Notes: generated by a model not told the origin, from the letters alone. A stretch of DNA of 64,000 nucleotides from JBLMZI01 sp050258755 (GCA_050258755.1 JBLMZI010000003.1:62001-126000); one strand, 5' to 3'. Counted from the stretch's first letter, positions 51,776-61,138 are shown. Made by a program: numbers and translations.

Positions 51776-53290
51776 ATGTTAAGCTTTATGGGCATTCCAC
51801 TGATTGTTACCCTGGTGATTCTGGTCCTGGGGATTGCGTTCTGGGCTCGGTATAAAACGGTGGGGCCGGACGAGGCCATGATCGTTACAGGTTCGTTTTT
51901 AGGGAGTAAAAACGTCTATTCGGACGAGTCCGGCCGGAAGATCAAGATCGTTCGTGGGGGCGGCGCGTTCATCATCCCGGTGTTTCAACGCGCGCAGTTC
52001 GTCTTCCTCCAGTCGCATAAACTGGATATTACGACACCCGAGGTCTATACCGAACAGGGTGTGCCGGTCACGGCTGATGGTGTTGCGATTATCAAGATAG
52101 GGGGGGCGGTCGAAGATGTCGCGACCGCGGCGGAGCAGTTCATGCGCAAGCCGACCGAGGCGTTAAAGAGTGAGGCCCAGGAGGTTCTGGAAGGTCACCT
52201 GCGGGCGATTCTCGGCACGATGACGGTCGAGGAAGTGTACCGGAACCGCGACAAATTCGCTCAGGAAGTCCAGGGAGTTGCGGCCAAGGATTTAAAGAAG
52301 ATGGGACTGCAGATCGTCTCATTCACGATCAAGGATGTCCGCGACAATCGCGGCTATCTGGAGGCTCTTGGGAAACCCCGGATTGCTCTGGTCAAACGGG
52401 ATGCGGACATTGCGGAGGCCGAAGCGATCCGTGACACCCGACTGAAAAAGGCCCTTGCCGATGAGGAAGCCACCAAAGCCGAACTGCTTCGGGATACGAA
52501 TGTGGCCGAGGCCGAGAAAGAAAAAGAACTGAAGACGGCCTCTTTTAAACGGGATCAGGACACCGCGAAGGCGGAGGCCGACCAGGCTTACGGCATTCAG
52601 CAGGCTCGTTCCAACCAGCAGGTGGTCGAGGAACAAATGAAGGTGGAGCTGGTCCGTAAAGACCGGGAAATCGATTTGCAGGAGAAAGAAATTCAGCGCA
52701 AGCAACGTCAGTTTGACGCCGAAATCCAGAAGAAAGCAGACGCCGACCGGTATGCCGTGGAACAGGCGGCGGAAGCCGACAAGGCGAAGAAGATGCGCGA
52801 GGCGGATGCGCTCCGCTATCGGATCGAAGCCGAAGCAAAGGCGAATGCGGAACAGAAGCGGCTGGAAGGGATGGCCGTGGCGGACGCGGAACGCGCAAAA
52901 GGGACGGCAGAAGCTGAAGTGGTCCGCCTGAAAGGGCTTGCTGAAGCGGAAGCGAAACAGAAACTGGCTGAAGCGTTCGAGAAATTCGGGCAAGCCGCGG
53001 TGCTGGACATCGTGGTGAAGATGATGCCGGAGCTGGCTGCCCGGATTGCGGAACCGCTCAAATCGATTGAAAAAATTACGGTGGTTGATACCGGGAGCGG
53101 AGCGGGGGCGGCACGGGTGAGCAATTATGTCACGACCCTGATGGCAACCGCGCCAACAATGCTGAAGGACGCCGCTGGCTTGGATCTCATGCAGATGATT
53201 CAATCCTTGACCGGAAGTGCCTCGGCACCGGCTGCAGCGGCTCAAGTACCGGCCGCGGAAGCAGCCGCAGCTCAAGAAATGGCGGTCTAA
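51776..53290 (+). CDS. floT: Flotillin-like protein (YuaG/FloT type)
   Basis: 504 aa from ATG 51776, 8 nt after AAGGAGG. An N-terminal hydrophobic hairpin (IPLIVTLVILVLGIAFWARY) is followed by the SPFH/band-7 domain (VGPDEAMIVTGSFLGSKNVY...), then a long Ala/Glu/Lys coiled coil with EA-rich repeats (AEAEVVRLKGLAEAEAKQKLAEAF) and an Ala-rich C-terminus. It scaffolds functional membrane microdomains. The order PspA, NfeD, flotillin matches membrane-stress operons of other Firmicutes. Confidence 0.93.
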   Translation: MLSFMGIPLIVTLVILVLGIAFWARYKTVGPDEAMIVTGSFLGSKNVYSDESGRKIKIVRGGGAFIIPVFQRAQFVFLQSHKLDITTPEVYTEQGVPVTADGVAIIKIGGAVEDVATAAEQFMRKPTEALKSEAQEVLEGHLRAILGTMTVEEVYRNRDKFAQEVQGVAAKDLKKMGLQIVSFTIKDVRDNRGYLEALGKPRIALVKRDADIAEAEAIRDTRLKKALADEEATKAELLRDTNVAEAEKEKELKTASFKRDQDTAKAEADQAYGIQQARSNQQVVEEQMKVELVRKDREIDLQEKEIQRKQRQFDAEIQKKADADRYAVEQAAEADKAKKMREADALRYRIEAEAKANAEQKRLEGMAVADAERAKGTAEAEVVRLKGLAEAEAKQKLAEAFEKFGQAAVLDIVVKMMPELAARIAEPLKSIEKITVVDTGSGAGAARVSNYVTTLMATAPTMLKDAAGLDLMQMIQSLTGSASAPAAAAQVPAAEAAAAQEMAV

Positions 53291-53297
53291 GCAACAG

Positions 53298-53336
53298 AAA
53301 AGCGCCTGGTTCGGCTGAATGCCAAACCAGGCGCTT
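53298..53336. terminator. Intrinsic terminator between convergent genes
   Basis: AAGCGCCTGGTT / AACCAGGCGCTT stem, 12 bp. The T-tract is on the minus strand (TTTTCTGTT), so it mainly ends the GNAT/ABC1 unit, but it may also stop floT transcripts. Confidence 0.8.
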
Positions 53337-53359
53337 CGCTGCGCAATCATTGATCCATT

Positions 53360-53818
53360 CTAAGCGGACAGATCGCATTCCATCCGAATTGTAGGCACAC
53401 CTGTAAGGCGGGAAGGGAATTCTTCGCCGATGGTGATAAAGCCATGCTTTTTATAAAACCCGACTGCCGTGACCCGGGCGTTCAGCCAGACTCGGCTGAA
53501 TCCGAGCGATTGGGCTTTCTGGAAAAGAAGTCGGATTAATGCGGAGGCGACGCCATGTTTACGCAAGTCTTCGACCACGACCAGACCGATGATCTGCGCG
53601 GCTTCGTTATCGGTATTCAGGCTGACTGAGCCGACCACTTGCCCGGTCTCCTGATCGATTGCCACGATATGGGCCGAACGGGTTTCGGAATCGTCCAAGA
53701 CCGCGTCAGCGGTCAGACCGACCGGAAAATAGAAGACCCGCTCACGCAAAGCCCGGGCCTGCAGGTAGTAATCAGAGCCGTATTCGGTGTACTGACACGA
53801 ATAGTTCAACTGCAACAC
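53360..53818 (-). CDS. GNAT family N-acetyltransferase
   Basis: 152 aa. The GNAT core shows QVVGSVSLNTDNEAAQIIGLVVVEDLRKHGVASALIRLLFQKAQSLG, with the acetyl-CoA pyrophosphate loop in LRKHGVASALI, and VWLNARVTAVGFYKKHGF with the C-terminal Tyr. It is ElaA-like in general pattern. AAGGA lies close to GTG 53818, so one of the TTG codons just downstream (53815 or 53809) may be the real start. It is 18 nt after the ABC1 kinase gene, and so probably co-transcribed. Substrate unknown. Confidence 0.8.
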   Translation of the reverse strand: MLQLNYSCQYTEYGSDYYLQARALRERVFYFPVGLTADAVLDDSETRSAHIVAIDQETGQVVGSVSLNTDNEAAQIIGLVVVEDLRKHGVASALIRLLFQKAQSLGFSRVWLNARVTAVGFYKKHGFITIGEEFPSRLTGVPTIRMECDLSA

Positions 53819-53836
53819 TTCCTTAATGAGGGTAAA

Positions 53837-55516
53837 TCAGTCCTGATCCCGCCGCACCATGACCGGCGCGTGCGGCGCGCGCCGCCGTCGTTTCCCGCCG
53901 GAGCGCGACTGCAGCAGCAGGAAGAAAAACAAAAGTCCGCTGACGCCCAGCCCGAAGCGGGCCTCTTGTATGTACCCTGTGATCTGCAGGGCGGTCGATG
54001 AGAGCAAAGCGGCCGCGAGCACCACCGCCCAGGCCAAAACCAGCACCGCCCGCTCCACACGCTGGAGCGATTTGTTGGTGTCCTTCATCGGGACCTTGAC
54101 GGTCAGATCCCCGCGTTCAGTGCGGCGTAAGACCCGTTCGGCCAGTGGCGGCACTTCAACAATGGCCGAAGCCAGTGCGGTCGACTTACTGCGCAGTGCG
54201 GCGAAAAAGCCTTCATTGCCGCCGCCGAAGCGGGCCAGGTAAGGCTTGATTTCCGCCATGAAATTGATTTGCGGGTCCAGCCCGATGCAGAGGCCGTAAA
54301 GGGTCCCACCGGCCCGCCCGAGGAAGGTATAATTGCCTGGAATCTGAAACGGCTGTTCATACAAAAGCTGCTCCAGGTCTTTCAGGAACTGCGATAGATC
54401 TTGATCGGTCCAGTCTTGGGACTCGCCGAAAAAGTGCTCGATGACCATGCCAACCGCGCGGGCGACGACTTCGTTGTCGGCATCAAGCTGCAGAAAGCCC
54501 ATACGTTTGAAATAGACGACCACCATGGTATAGTCCTGTTTGAGGATGGCCAGGGCCGCTTTGATCAGCAGATCCTGAATGTTCGGGGGAATGGTTCCCA
54601 CCATGCCAAAGTCGATCATGATCAGCCGGCTGTCCGGCGTAATGAACAGGTTCCCCGGATGGGGATCGGCGTGGAAAAAACCATCGACCAGCACCTGTTT
54701 GACGTACGTTTTCAGCAGCAGGTTGGCGACCTTTTTCCGATCAACCCCGGCCGCGGCGAGACCCTGATGATCAGTTACTTTGATGCCTTCCATGTATTCC
54801 ATGGTCAGTACCCGGCGCCGGGTATAATCCCAGTGTATGCGCGGGACCAGCAAATCAGCTTCGTCCTGGTTGTTTGCCTGAATGGTTTCGGCGTTTTTGC
54901 CCTCGTTGATATAATCGAGCTCACGCCAGATCGTTTCGCGGAATTCGTTGTAGATCGGATCGAACTCGATAAAGCGGCCCCAATCTGTGATCAGGTCGAG
55001 AATGGTGATGATGCGCCGAACGTTTTTTAAATCCCATGCCACCAGTTCTTCGATATGAGGCCGCATCACCTTCACTGCCACCCGTTCGCCGCTGGTGAGC
55101 CGGGCCTTGTGAACCTGGCCCAACGATGCCGAAGCGACCGGGACGGGATCGATCTCGGCATAGATTTCCGAAAGCGGTTTGCCGAATTCCTTTTCGGCAA
55201 CGGTCTGCACCTGGTCAAAAGGCACGCCCGCCACTTCATCCTGAAGACCGGCCAGTTCGTTGATGACCGCTTTCGGAAGAATATCAACCCTGGTGCTGAA
55301 AAACTGGCCAAGTTTAATCAAAAGTCCGCCGTTTTTGACCGCGGTTTCCCGGAACAAGCGGGCGTACCGGACAAACATTTCCTGGTGCTTCTGCTGTTTC
55401 CAAGCGGCCGATCTGAAGCGGCCGGCCAGCTTCACCCAGGCAAAGGCCAGTACAATCCGGTAAAACAGCCGCATGATCATCATGGAACGGAACAGACCCG
55501 TCAACACTTGCTTCAT
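53837..55516 (-). CDS. ABC1/UbiB/AarF-family atypical kinase
   Basis: 559 aa from ATG 55516. Family motifs in order: LGQFFSTRVDILP (KxGQ-type motif), ASLGQVHKA (Ala-rich loop), VAVKVMRP, GFFHADPHPGNLF and MIDFGMVG. The C-terminus has two membrane helices (VLVLAWAVVLAAALLSS; LGVSGLLFFFLLL) and a basic tail. UbiB-like proteins act as ATPases in quinone or lipid metabolism. An anaerobe without visible ubiquinone genes here suggests another isoprenoid or lipid role. First gene before GNAT. Confidence 0.9.
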   Translation of the reverse strand: MKQVLTGLFRSMMIMRLFYRIVLAFAWVKLAGRFRSAAWKQQKHQEMFVRYARLFRETAVKNGGLLIKLGQFFSTRVDILPKAVINELAGLQDEVAGVPFDQVQTVAEKEFGKPLSEIYAEIDPVPVASASLGQVHKARLTSGERVAVKVMRPHIEELVAWDLKNVRRIITILDLITDWGRFIEFDPIYNEFRETIWRELDYINEGKNAETIQANNQDEADLLVPRIHWDYTRRRVLTMEYMEGIKVTDHQGLAAAGVDRKKVANLLLKTYVKQVLVDGFFHADPHPGNLFITPDSRLIMIDFGMVGTIPPNIQDLLIKAALAILKQDYTMVVVYFKRMGFLQLDADNEVVARAVGMVIEHFFGESQDWTDQDLSQFLKDLEQLLYEQPFQIPGNYTFLGRAGGTLYGLCIGLDPQINFMAEIKPYLARFGGGNEGFFAALRSKSTALASAIVEVPPLAERVLRRTERGDLTVKVPMKDTNKSLQRVERAVLVLAWAVVLAAALLSSTALQITGYIQEARFGLGVSGLLFFFLLLQSRSGGKRRRRAPHAPVMVRRDQD

Positions 55517-55556
55517 GAATAACGCCTCTCGCTAGAGTATATCTCTGTGTATCGGA

Positions 55557-56432
55557 TCAGGCTTTGGCTCTGAGCAGTTGTTTGGCCGCATTCAGCGCCG
55601 CAACCTGGCCTTCCCCGGTGGATTTGGACAGTTGGTAGGGTTGGCCGGTACAGTCGCCGGCCGCGTAGATGCCTTCGATGCTGGTCTCCATCTTTCGGTT
55701 CACCTTGATATGGATTCCGTCCTCCTCCAGTTCCAAGCCCGGCACCAGACGGTCGGGGGCGGTTTCCGAACCGATGATGAAAACACCGTCCACCGTGTAT
55801 TCCTGCTTGCCCGCAACAATCATGCGAACGACCGTGTCGCCGCGCACTTCGCCCGGCCGCTCGTGGACGATTTCCGCCCGAGGATCCACTTTCGGCGGCT
55901 CCTTGTACAGCGGGAAGTAAAGCACTTTCGAGCAGATTTCGGCCAGGTAGTTTACTTCCGGTTCTGTTTCCGGGGTATAGCCAATGACGCCGACCACCTT
56001 GCCTTCATATAAAGGGCCGTCGCAGGTCGCGCAGTAGCCCAAGCCCCGGCCAAGAAAATCGGCTTCGTTTTTCAAGGTTGGACGGTAGGGAACACCGGTG
56101 GCGATAATGACGGTTTTTGCGCTGAGCATTTCACCGCCGCCGTGCATGACCATAAAGCCTTCCTCATCGGGGAAGACGTTATCCGCCTTTGACTTCACGA
56201 TCTCAACACCCATTGCGGTCGCATGATCGATAAATTTAAGCCGCAGTTCATCCCCTTTGATGGCGGGAAGACCAAGGTAGTTCGCAATATGCGGTGCTTT
56301 GTGGAGGGGCGGGCTGCACAGGTCCGAGCCGAGCAGGATGATATCCCGGTTCTTGTTTTTCGCGTTGATTGCCGCGGCAAGACCGGCCGGGCCGCAGCCG
56401 ATAATGCAGATATCGTAACGATGTTGATCCAT
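55557..56432 (-). CDS. Thioredoxin-reductase-like flavoprotein lacking the NADPH motif
   Basis: 291 aa. FAD site GCGPAGLAAAINA at residues about 12-24, the redox pair CATC in GLGYCATCDGPLY, and the second FAD motif GIYAAGDCTG near 260. In place of the NADPH-binding GxGxxA of thioredoxin reductases it has VVGVIGYTPETEPEVNYLAE, with no such motif. This matches the ferredoxin-dependent flavin thioredoxin reductases (FFTR) of some clostridia, though it could be another disulfide oxidoreductase. It would reduce thioredoxin with ferredoxin electrons. It precedes the ABC1 gene by 40 nt on the same strand. Confidence 0.78.
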   Translation of the reverse strand: MDQHRYDICIIGCGPAGLAAAINAKNKNRDIILLGSDLCSPPLHKAPHIANYLGLPAIKGDELRLKFIDHATAMGVEIVKSKADNVFPDEEGFMVMHGGGEMLSAKTVIIATGVPYRPTLKNEADFLGRGLGYCATCDGPLYEGKVVGVIGYTPETEPEVNYLAEICSKVLYFPLYKEPPKVDPRAEIVHERPGEVRGDTVVRMIVAGKQEYTVDGVFIIGSETAPDRLVPGLELEEDGIHIKVNRKMETSIEGIYAAGDCTGQPYQLSKSTGEGQVAALNAAKQLLRAKA

Positions 56433-56571
56433 TTCGCGACTCCTTCCAACCCAATTTCCTTATTATTGACATTATCCTATTTTCTCCGTTTCGTCGATTC
56501 TTCAAGACGGTATTTCGTCCCTTATCGGCTCGAAAAACGGTCGGGAAAAGCGGCGCAGGATAATTGGAGCC

Positions 56572-57027
56572 CTACTTCACCTTCATGGACCAGGGCAGAT
56601 CCTCGGAATTGGGGCGGATCAAGTAACTGGTGGCCGACGTGGCGATCAGTTTTCCGTCCCGATTAACGGCTTCCGCGGTCATGTGGATCAACGTCCGGCC
56701 TTTCTGTTTGACCATGGCGGTGACGATCAACTCATCGCCGGGGAAAATCGGCCGCTGGAAACTGGTGATCAGGTCGATCGTAGCGACCGGTGCGCACTGG
56801 GTCACCAGCATGCTCAGCGGTCCGAAGACGTTATCGAACGCGGCACAAACGAAGCCGCCCTGCATGGTGCCCCCGGGATTGGCATATTCCGCCCGGACCG
56901 GAAACGCCAGGGTCAGGCTTTGGTTCGGTTCACAACCCACAAAGCGGGGTGCCATGAAATCCGAACATGGCGGCGCGGGCGCGATATCAAGATAACTGAG
57001 GCCGGTGGCGCTGCTGGATTCGGTCAT
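56572..57027 (-). CDS. PaaI-type hotdog-fold thioesterase
   Basis: 151 aa, single hotdog domain. The family signature is AEYANPGGTMQGGFVCAAFDNVFGPLSM, with the catalytic Asp in AAFDN and the GG helix start, followed by LITSFQRPIFPGDELIVTAMVKQKGRTLIHMTAE. It hydrolyses acyl- or aryl-CoA thioesters in the cytosol. GGAG is upstream of ATG 57027, somewhat distant. It lies alone, divergent from rubrerythrin; substrate unknown. Confidence 0.85.
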   Translation of the reverse strand: MTESSSATGLSYLDIAPAPPCSDFMAPRFVGCEPNQSLTLAFPVRAEYANPGGTMQGGFVCAAFDNVFGPLSMLVTQCAPVATIDLITSFQRPIFPGDELIVTAMVKQKGRTLIHMTAEAVNRDGKLIATSATSYLIRPNSEDLPWSMKVK

Positions 57028-57197
57028 AGTTGGACTGATCTCCTTCCGGTTGATGTCGCTTTTATTGTAAGCAATTTCGACCCTTCAAAGCCAGTTGTCG
57101 ATGGGTGACCGGCCTCAGTTCTTTCCTGGCTTGACAAAGCGGCCATAATCATGCGAAAAAGAGAACGAGCTACAAATTGACAAAAGGAGGAACTGCA

Positions 57198-57695
57198 TTG
57201 AAGACCAGAGAGCATCTTGAAGAGGCCTTTGCCGGCGAATCCCAGGCAAATCGAAAGTATCTGGCTTTCTCAAAGAAAGCGGGTTCCGAAGGGTTTGAAA
57301 TGGTTTCTCGTTTATTTGCCGCGGTGGCCGAAGCGGAGACGATTCATGCCCACAAACACCTGCAGGTCATGGGCGGGGTCCAGAGCACCCTGGAAAACCT
57401 GAAAGGCGCTCTGGAAGGCGAAACCCACGAGTTTACCGAAATGTATCCGGGTTTTATCGCCGATGCGGAAGCGGAGGGCGAGAAGACTGCGAAGATGTCG
57501 TTCCACATGGCCAATGAGGCGGAAAAGGCGCATGGCGGGCTTTTTAAAAAGGCGGTTGAGGCCATGGAAACCGGTAAGGATTACCCGGCCGAATCGTTTT
57601 ACCTGTGCCCGGTCTGCGGGTATGTGGAAGCCGACCACGCGCCGGACAAATGCCCAATCTGCAATACGCCGGGCAAATCGTTCAAACAGTTCTAA
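57198..57695 (+). CDS. Rubrerythrin
   Basis: 165 aa from TTG 57198, 7 nt after GGAGG. A four-helix ferritin-like domain with di-iron ligands (EEAFAGESQANRKYLAF, EAETIHAHKH, EGETHEFTEMYPGFI, NEAEKAHGGLF) is followed by a C-terminal rubredoxin-like site CPVCGY...CPICNTPGKSF. It reduces hydrogen peroxide in anaerobes using electrons from a rubredoxin or ferredoxin. Monocistronic, with a terminator directly downstream. Confidence 0.95.
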   Translation: MKTREHLEEAFAGESQANRKYLAFSKKAGSEGFEMVSRLFAAVAEAETIHAHKHLQVMGGVQSTLENLKGALEGETHEFTEMYPGFIADAEAEGEKTAKMSFHMANEAEKAHGGLFKKAVEAMETGKDYPAESFYLCPVCGYVEADHAPDKCPICNTPGKSFKQF

Positions 57696-57720
57696 CCGCA
57701 CTGTTATCAGTAATGCCACA

Positions 57721-57764
57721 AGAATCCCCGGATTTCAGGCTTTGAAACCGGGGATTCTTCTTTT
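57721..57764 (+). terminator. Intrinsic terminator after rubrerythrin
   Basis: AGAATCCCCGG / CCGGGGATTCT stem with a 16-nt loop, then TCTTTT. Confidence 0.88.
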
Positions 57765-57842
57765 GAAGGGTCAGGCCGGAGCGGCGCGGGGGAATGGCTG
57801 AAAACCGGCGGGCAGATACTAGTTAAAAACGAAGGGATGCGC

Positions 57843-58085
57843 ATGATGAACAATTTTGTAGGTTCCGGCTTTGAGAGCGAAATCACGGGGAAAAGCGGGC
57901 TGGAGATCGCGGGAATTTTGCTGTCCGATGGGCGCCAGCTTTCGATCGAAGAGGCGATTGAACTGCGCGACCGCGAGCACATAACCGGCATGCATATCGG
58001 GGTGGATGTCCATAACCGCAGGTATCTTCGGCTTCGGCCGGGCAACGTCGATGACGAGTCATGGGAAGCGCAGTGTTTGATCTGA
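57843..58085 (+). CDS. Small protein, DUF3892-like
   Basis: 80 aa from ATG 57843 (GAAGGG 6 nt upstream; ATG 57837 also possible). It reads IAGILLSDGRQLSIEEAIELRDREHITGMHIGVDVHNRRYLRLRPGN, which resembles DUF3892 proteins with the 'LS...AI.....I..V......YLR' pattern. Cytosolic, function unknown, standing alone between rubrerythrin and the hydrolase gene. Confidence 0.5.
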   Translation: MMNNFVGSGFESEITGKSGLEIAGILLSDGRQLSIEEAIELRDREHITGMHIGVDVHNRRYLRLRPGNVDDESWEAQCLI

Positions 58086-58184
58086 AGGGACGATAAGGCA
58101 TGGGAAACGGTTGTTGGAAAGCGGGATTGGATGGTACTGTAAAAACAGTGCAAAAACAAACCGGAAGGAAAGGCGGAGGGTTCA

Positions 58185-59078
58185 ATGAAACAGCTTACCA
58201 TTGGCACGGTCGAAATTGCCAACGGGGAAACCCTCGGATTTCGTGAATGCGGCGGCGGGCCGCGAACGATTCTGTTCGTTCATGGCAATCTGGTGACGTC
58301 TAGATGGTGGGAGCCTTTCATGCTCGGGATGCCGGACGGGTTTCGCTGTATTGCGCCCGATCTTCGCGGAGCCGGCCTGTCCACCTATATTCGGCCGGTG
58401 GAATCCATGCGCCAGTTTTCCACGGATCTTAAATTCTTCGCGCAGGAAATGGGATTGAAGCGGTTCATTCTGGTCGGACTGTCCATGGGGGGAACCATCT
58501 CGCTGCAGTTTGCCTGTGACTACCCGGAGATGGTCGAGAAGCTCATCCTGATCGATTCGCCGACCGCGAAAGGGTATCCTTTCCCGGCCAAAGACGCTGA
58601 AGGGAAGATCGTTCCCGGCCAATACTGGACCCGCAGTGCGGAAGTGATGAGCGATCCGGTTCAGCTGGTTCCAGCCGCGGCGGCACTCCAGGCTGGAAAC
58701 CGCGAGTTTATTAAGATGCTCTTTGACCTGACGGTTTTCAATCATAAACAGCCGGAGTCCGGCGAATATGAATTGCTCGTCGATGCCGCGATGACGGTAA
58801 AGAACTATCCGGATTGCGCCTGGCCGGCGCAGGTCTTTAATATCTCGCACGAATTCAATGGCGTCGGACCGGGAAGTGGCGAAATTGACCGGGTTATCAT
58901 GCCGGTGCTGGTCATCAACGGGGAGCATGATGTGATGGTTCGGAAGGAGAAGGCGGACGAACTGGCCGCGCAGATCGGACCGAATGCCAGGATTGTGATT
59001 ATCCCGGAGGCCGCGCACTGCCCGCATATCGACAATCCGGAGCTGGTCCGAACCGAGATGCTTTCTTTCATGGGTTGA
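58185..59078 (+). CDS. Alpha/beta-hydrolase fold enzyme
   Basis: 297 aa from ATG 58185 (GGAGGG 4 nt upstream). Oxyanion/lid region VHGNLVTSRWWEPFM, nucleophile elbow VGLSMGGTIS, then an acidic residue in INGEHDVMVRKEKADE and catalytic His in PEAAHCPHIDNPE. It could be an esterase, lactonase or polyhydroxybutyrate-type hydrolase. It is followed after 16 nt by a CoA-transferase gene, so the pair may process a carboxylic acid substrate together. Confidence 0.82.
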   Translation: MKQLTIGTVEIANGETLGFRECGGGPRTILFVHGNLVTSRWWEPFMLGMPDGFRCIAPDLRGAGLSTYIRPVESMRQFSTDLKFFAQEMGLKRFILVGLSMGGTISLQFACDYPEMVEKLILIDSPTAKGYPFPAKDAEGKIVPGQYWTRSAEVMSDPVQLVPAAAALQAGNREFIKMLFDLTVFNHKQPESGEYELLVDAAMTVKNYPDCAWPAQVFNISHEFNGVGPGSGEIDRVIMPVLVINGEHDVMVRKEKADELAAQIGPNARIVIIPEAAHCPHIDNPELVRTEMLSFMG

Positions 59079-59094
59079 TTAAGGAGGTGGCGTG

Positions 59095-60417
59095 ATGAAT
59101 ATTGCGCAGCTATATGCCGCCAAACGGTGCAGCATTGAATCCGCGCTGGCCTTCATCCGTTCCGGGGATCTGGTGTTCACCGCCCAGGCCGGCGCCGAGC
59201 CGGTTGAACTGCTGGAACAGCTTCACACCATCGCCGAAAACGGCGTGCGCGGCGTGGAGGTCCAGAACTGCTACCCGGTTCGGAACTACCGGTATATCGC
59301 CGATCCTTCAATCGCAGAAGCGATTTTTATTCATTCCTGGTATTACACACCGCCGGTCCGGGCGGCACATGCCCATGGCAATGTAACATTCACACCCCAA
59401 CATGCCCATCGTGCGGTCGTGAAGAAGCTTTCCGGGCTGAATGGGCGCCGCATGGTGCTGCTGTGCAGCTGTTCACCGATGGATAAACACGGATACCTGT
59501 CGTTGTCGATCAGCAATGTTTACGAGCGGGATTTGATCGATCACGGAGCCCTGGTGATTTGTGAAGTGAACCCACACCGGCCCAGGACCTTTGGGGACAA
59601 TCTTGTTCATATCAGCGAAGTGACGGCTCTGGTGGAGGCCGGTTACGAGATTCCGGCGGCGTCGTTAGCGCCGTTTTCGCCAAACGATGCCGCAATCGGA
59701 GCCCGGATTGCCGAACTGGTCGAGGACGGTTCCACGATTCAGTTAGGGGTCGGCAATATTCCGAACGCAGCGGCCGAGGCGCTCAAGGTGCGGCGGCATC
59801 TGGGGATTCATACCGAGATGTTCACTGAGACCATGATTGACTTGATCCAGTGCGGCGCGGTGGACAACAGCCAAAAAACCTTGTGCCCGGGCCGCTCAGT
59901 CTGTGCCTTTGCGTTTGGTTCACGCCGGCTGTACGACTATCTGGACGACAACCCGTCAGTGCTGTTCAAGTCCGGTTCCTGGGTGAATGATCCGTATGTC
60001 ATTGCGCAGAATGACAATTTTGTCTCCATCAATGCGACGATCGAAATTGACCTGACCGGGCAGTGCGCTTCCGAGTCCTTCGGTCCCCGGCAGTACACCG
60101 GGTCCGGCGGGCAGGCGGACACCGTGCTCGGTGCCCTGCGCTCGCGGGGTGGGAAATCAGTGATTGCTATGAATGCAACCGCCGAGGTGCACGGGGACGG
60201 CTCGGTGCGGCCGGTCTCCAAAATTGTGCCCATGCTGCGGCCGGGGGCGGTGGTTACGCTTTCCCGCAACGACGTGGACTATGTGGTGACCGAATATGGC
60301 ACCGCATGGCTGCGGGGCCTTTCGGTTCGGGATCGGGTTCGGGCACTGATCGGCATTGCACATCCCGACTTCCGGGATTGGCTCGCCTCCGAGGCGAAGC
60401 GTCATCAGATCTGGTGA
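59095..60417 (+). CDS. Acetyl-CoA hydrolase/transferase family (4-hydroxybutyrate CoA-transferase-like)
   Basis: 440 aa from ATG 59095 with AAGGAGG upstream. Domain 1 reads FTAQAGAEPVELLEQL, domain 2 LGVGNIPNAAAEAL, and the active-site segment is DLTGQCASESFGPRQYTGSGGQADTV, with the catalytic Glu in GQCASE. The end ADxxR-type segment (VRDRVRALIGIAHPDFRDWLASEAKRH) is typical. It moves CoA between acetyl/butyryl-CoA and a carboxylate in fermentation. It fits with the crotonase/hbd operon elsewhere in the window. Confidence 0.88.
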   Translation: MNIAQLYAAKRCSIESALAFIRSGDLVFTAQAGAEPVELLEQLHTIAENGVRGVEVQNCYPVRNYRYIADPSIAEAIFIHSWYYTPPVRAAHAHGNVTFTPQHAHRAVVKKLSGLNGRRMVLLCSCSPMDKHGYLSLSISNVYERDLIDHGALVICEVNPHRPRTFGDNLVHISEVTALVEAGYEIPAASLAPFSPNDAAIGARIAELVEDGSTIQLGVGNIPNAAAEALKVRRHLGIHTEMFTETMIDLIQCGAVDNSQKTLCPGRSVCAFAFGSRRLYDYLDDNPSVLFKSGSWVNDPYVIAQNDNFVSINATIEIDLTGQCASESFGPRQYTGSGGQADTVLGALRSRGGKSVIAMNATAEVHGDGSVRPVSKIVPMLRPGAVVTLSRNDVDYVVTEYGTAWLRGLSVRDRVRALIGIAHPDFRDWLASEAKRHQIW

Positions 60418-60439
60418 TTCCGCTGGCCGGGGCGCTGCT

Positions 60440-60841
60440 TCAGGCGTTGCCTCCCAGGGATCGAATGATATCGAGGGCTTCCTGGGTATTTTCTTTCGGG
60501 AGCACCACGGTGAGCAAAAAGGCGCCGCCGCCGGCCACGCCGTAATCGGCATCACCGATACCGCTGGCGGCAGGATCGGCGGCCAGGAGGACCCGTTCGT
60601 CGTCGGAGCGGTCGGTTGTCTGGCTGGAAAACTGGGTGAGCGCGGACAGGGAGATGCCTTCGCTCAGGACATTGGTGTACGAGGCGTCACGAGATGTCCC
60701 AAACCGGGAAATCCGGTCGATCCGCATTGCGCCCGGTTCGTTGACCAGGCCGCGGGTGCGGATGGAGCGGGCCGCCTCATCGGCCCGGGTGGATGACGGG
60801 AAATAGGCCAAAATGCTTTTTTCGTTTTCGGGAAGCTGCAT
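60440..60841 (-). CDS. Uncharacterised small protein
   Basis: 133 aa from ATG 60841 (GGAGG 8 nt upstream). It starts ILAYFPSSTRADEAARSIRTRGL, has a Ser/Asp-rich middle, a Gly-rich GIGDADYGVAGGGAFLLTVVL segment and ends TQEALDIIRSLGGNA. The N- and C-terminal parts look like two halves of an ACT-like or ferredoxin-like fold. Family not recognised. Convergent with the CoA-transferase gene, with 22 nt between stops. Confidence 0.5.
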   Translation of the reverse strand: MQLPENEKSILAYFPSSTRADEAARSIRTRGLVNEPGAMRIDRISRFGTSRDASYTNVLSEGISLSALTQFSSQTTDRSDDERVLLAADPAASGIGDADYGVAGGGAFLLTVVLPKENTQEALDIIRSLGGNA

Positions 60842-60955
60842 GTGGATTTCCTCCAGTACGGAGATGTTGGGGATAGTTTTCCTTTGGAAGGCCGGATTCA
60901 TGCCGGTTGAAGCCTAGAACATTTCAGATGGTTTCGGATGGGGAAAGGAGCGACC

Positions 60956-61138
60956 ATGGACCGGAAGGAATTGACCAGGCTGCTGCAGGAAACCGAAGCT
61001 GAGATGGTGCGGGTCAAAGAACAGCTGGCGCGGGAGCGGAATGAGGATCTGGCGGCAGACTTGAGGCTTGATGTGAAGCGGCTGGAGTACCGGCTGATCA
61101 ATATAAAGGATCATTTGAACCGCTTAGGCATGAATTAA
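60956..61138 (+). CDS. Small coiled-coil protein
   Basis: 60 aa from ATG 60956 (AAGGAG 5 nt upstream). Almost entirely amphipathic helix (LLQETEAEMVRVKEQLARERN...LRLDVKRLEYRLINIKDHLNRLG). The strong ribosome binding site and following terminator support it as a real gene. Function unknown. Confidence 0.6.
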   Translation: MDRKELTRLLQETEAEMVRVKEQLARERNEDLAADLRLDVKRLEYRLINIKDHLNRLGMN

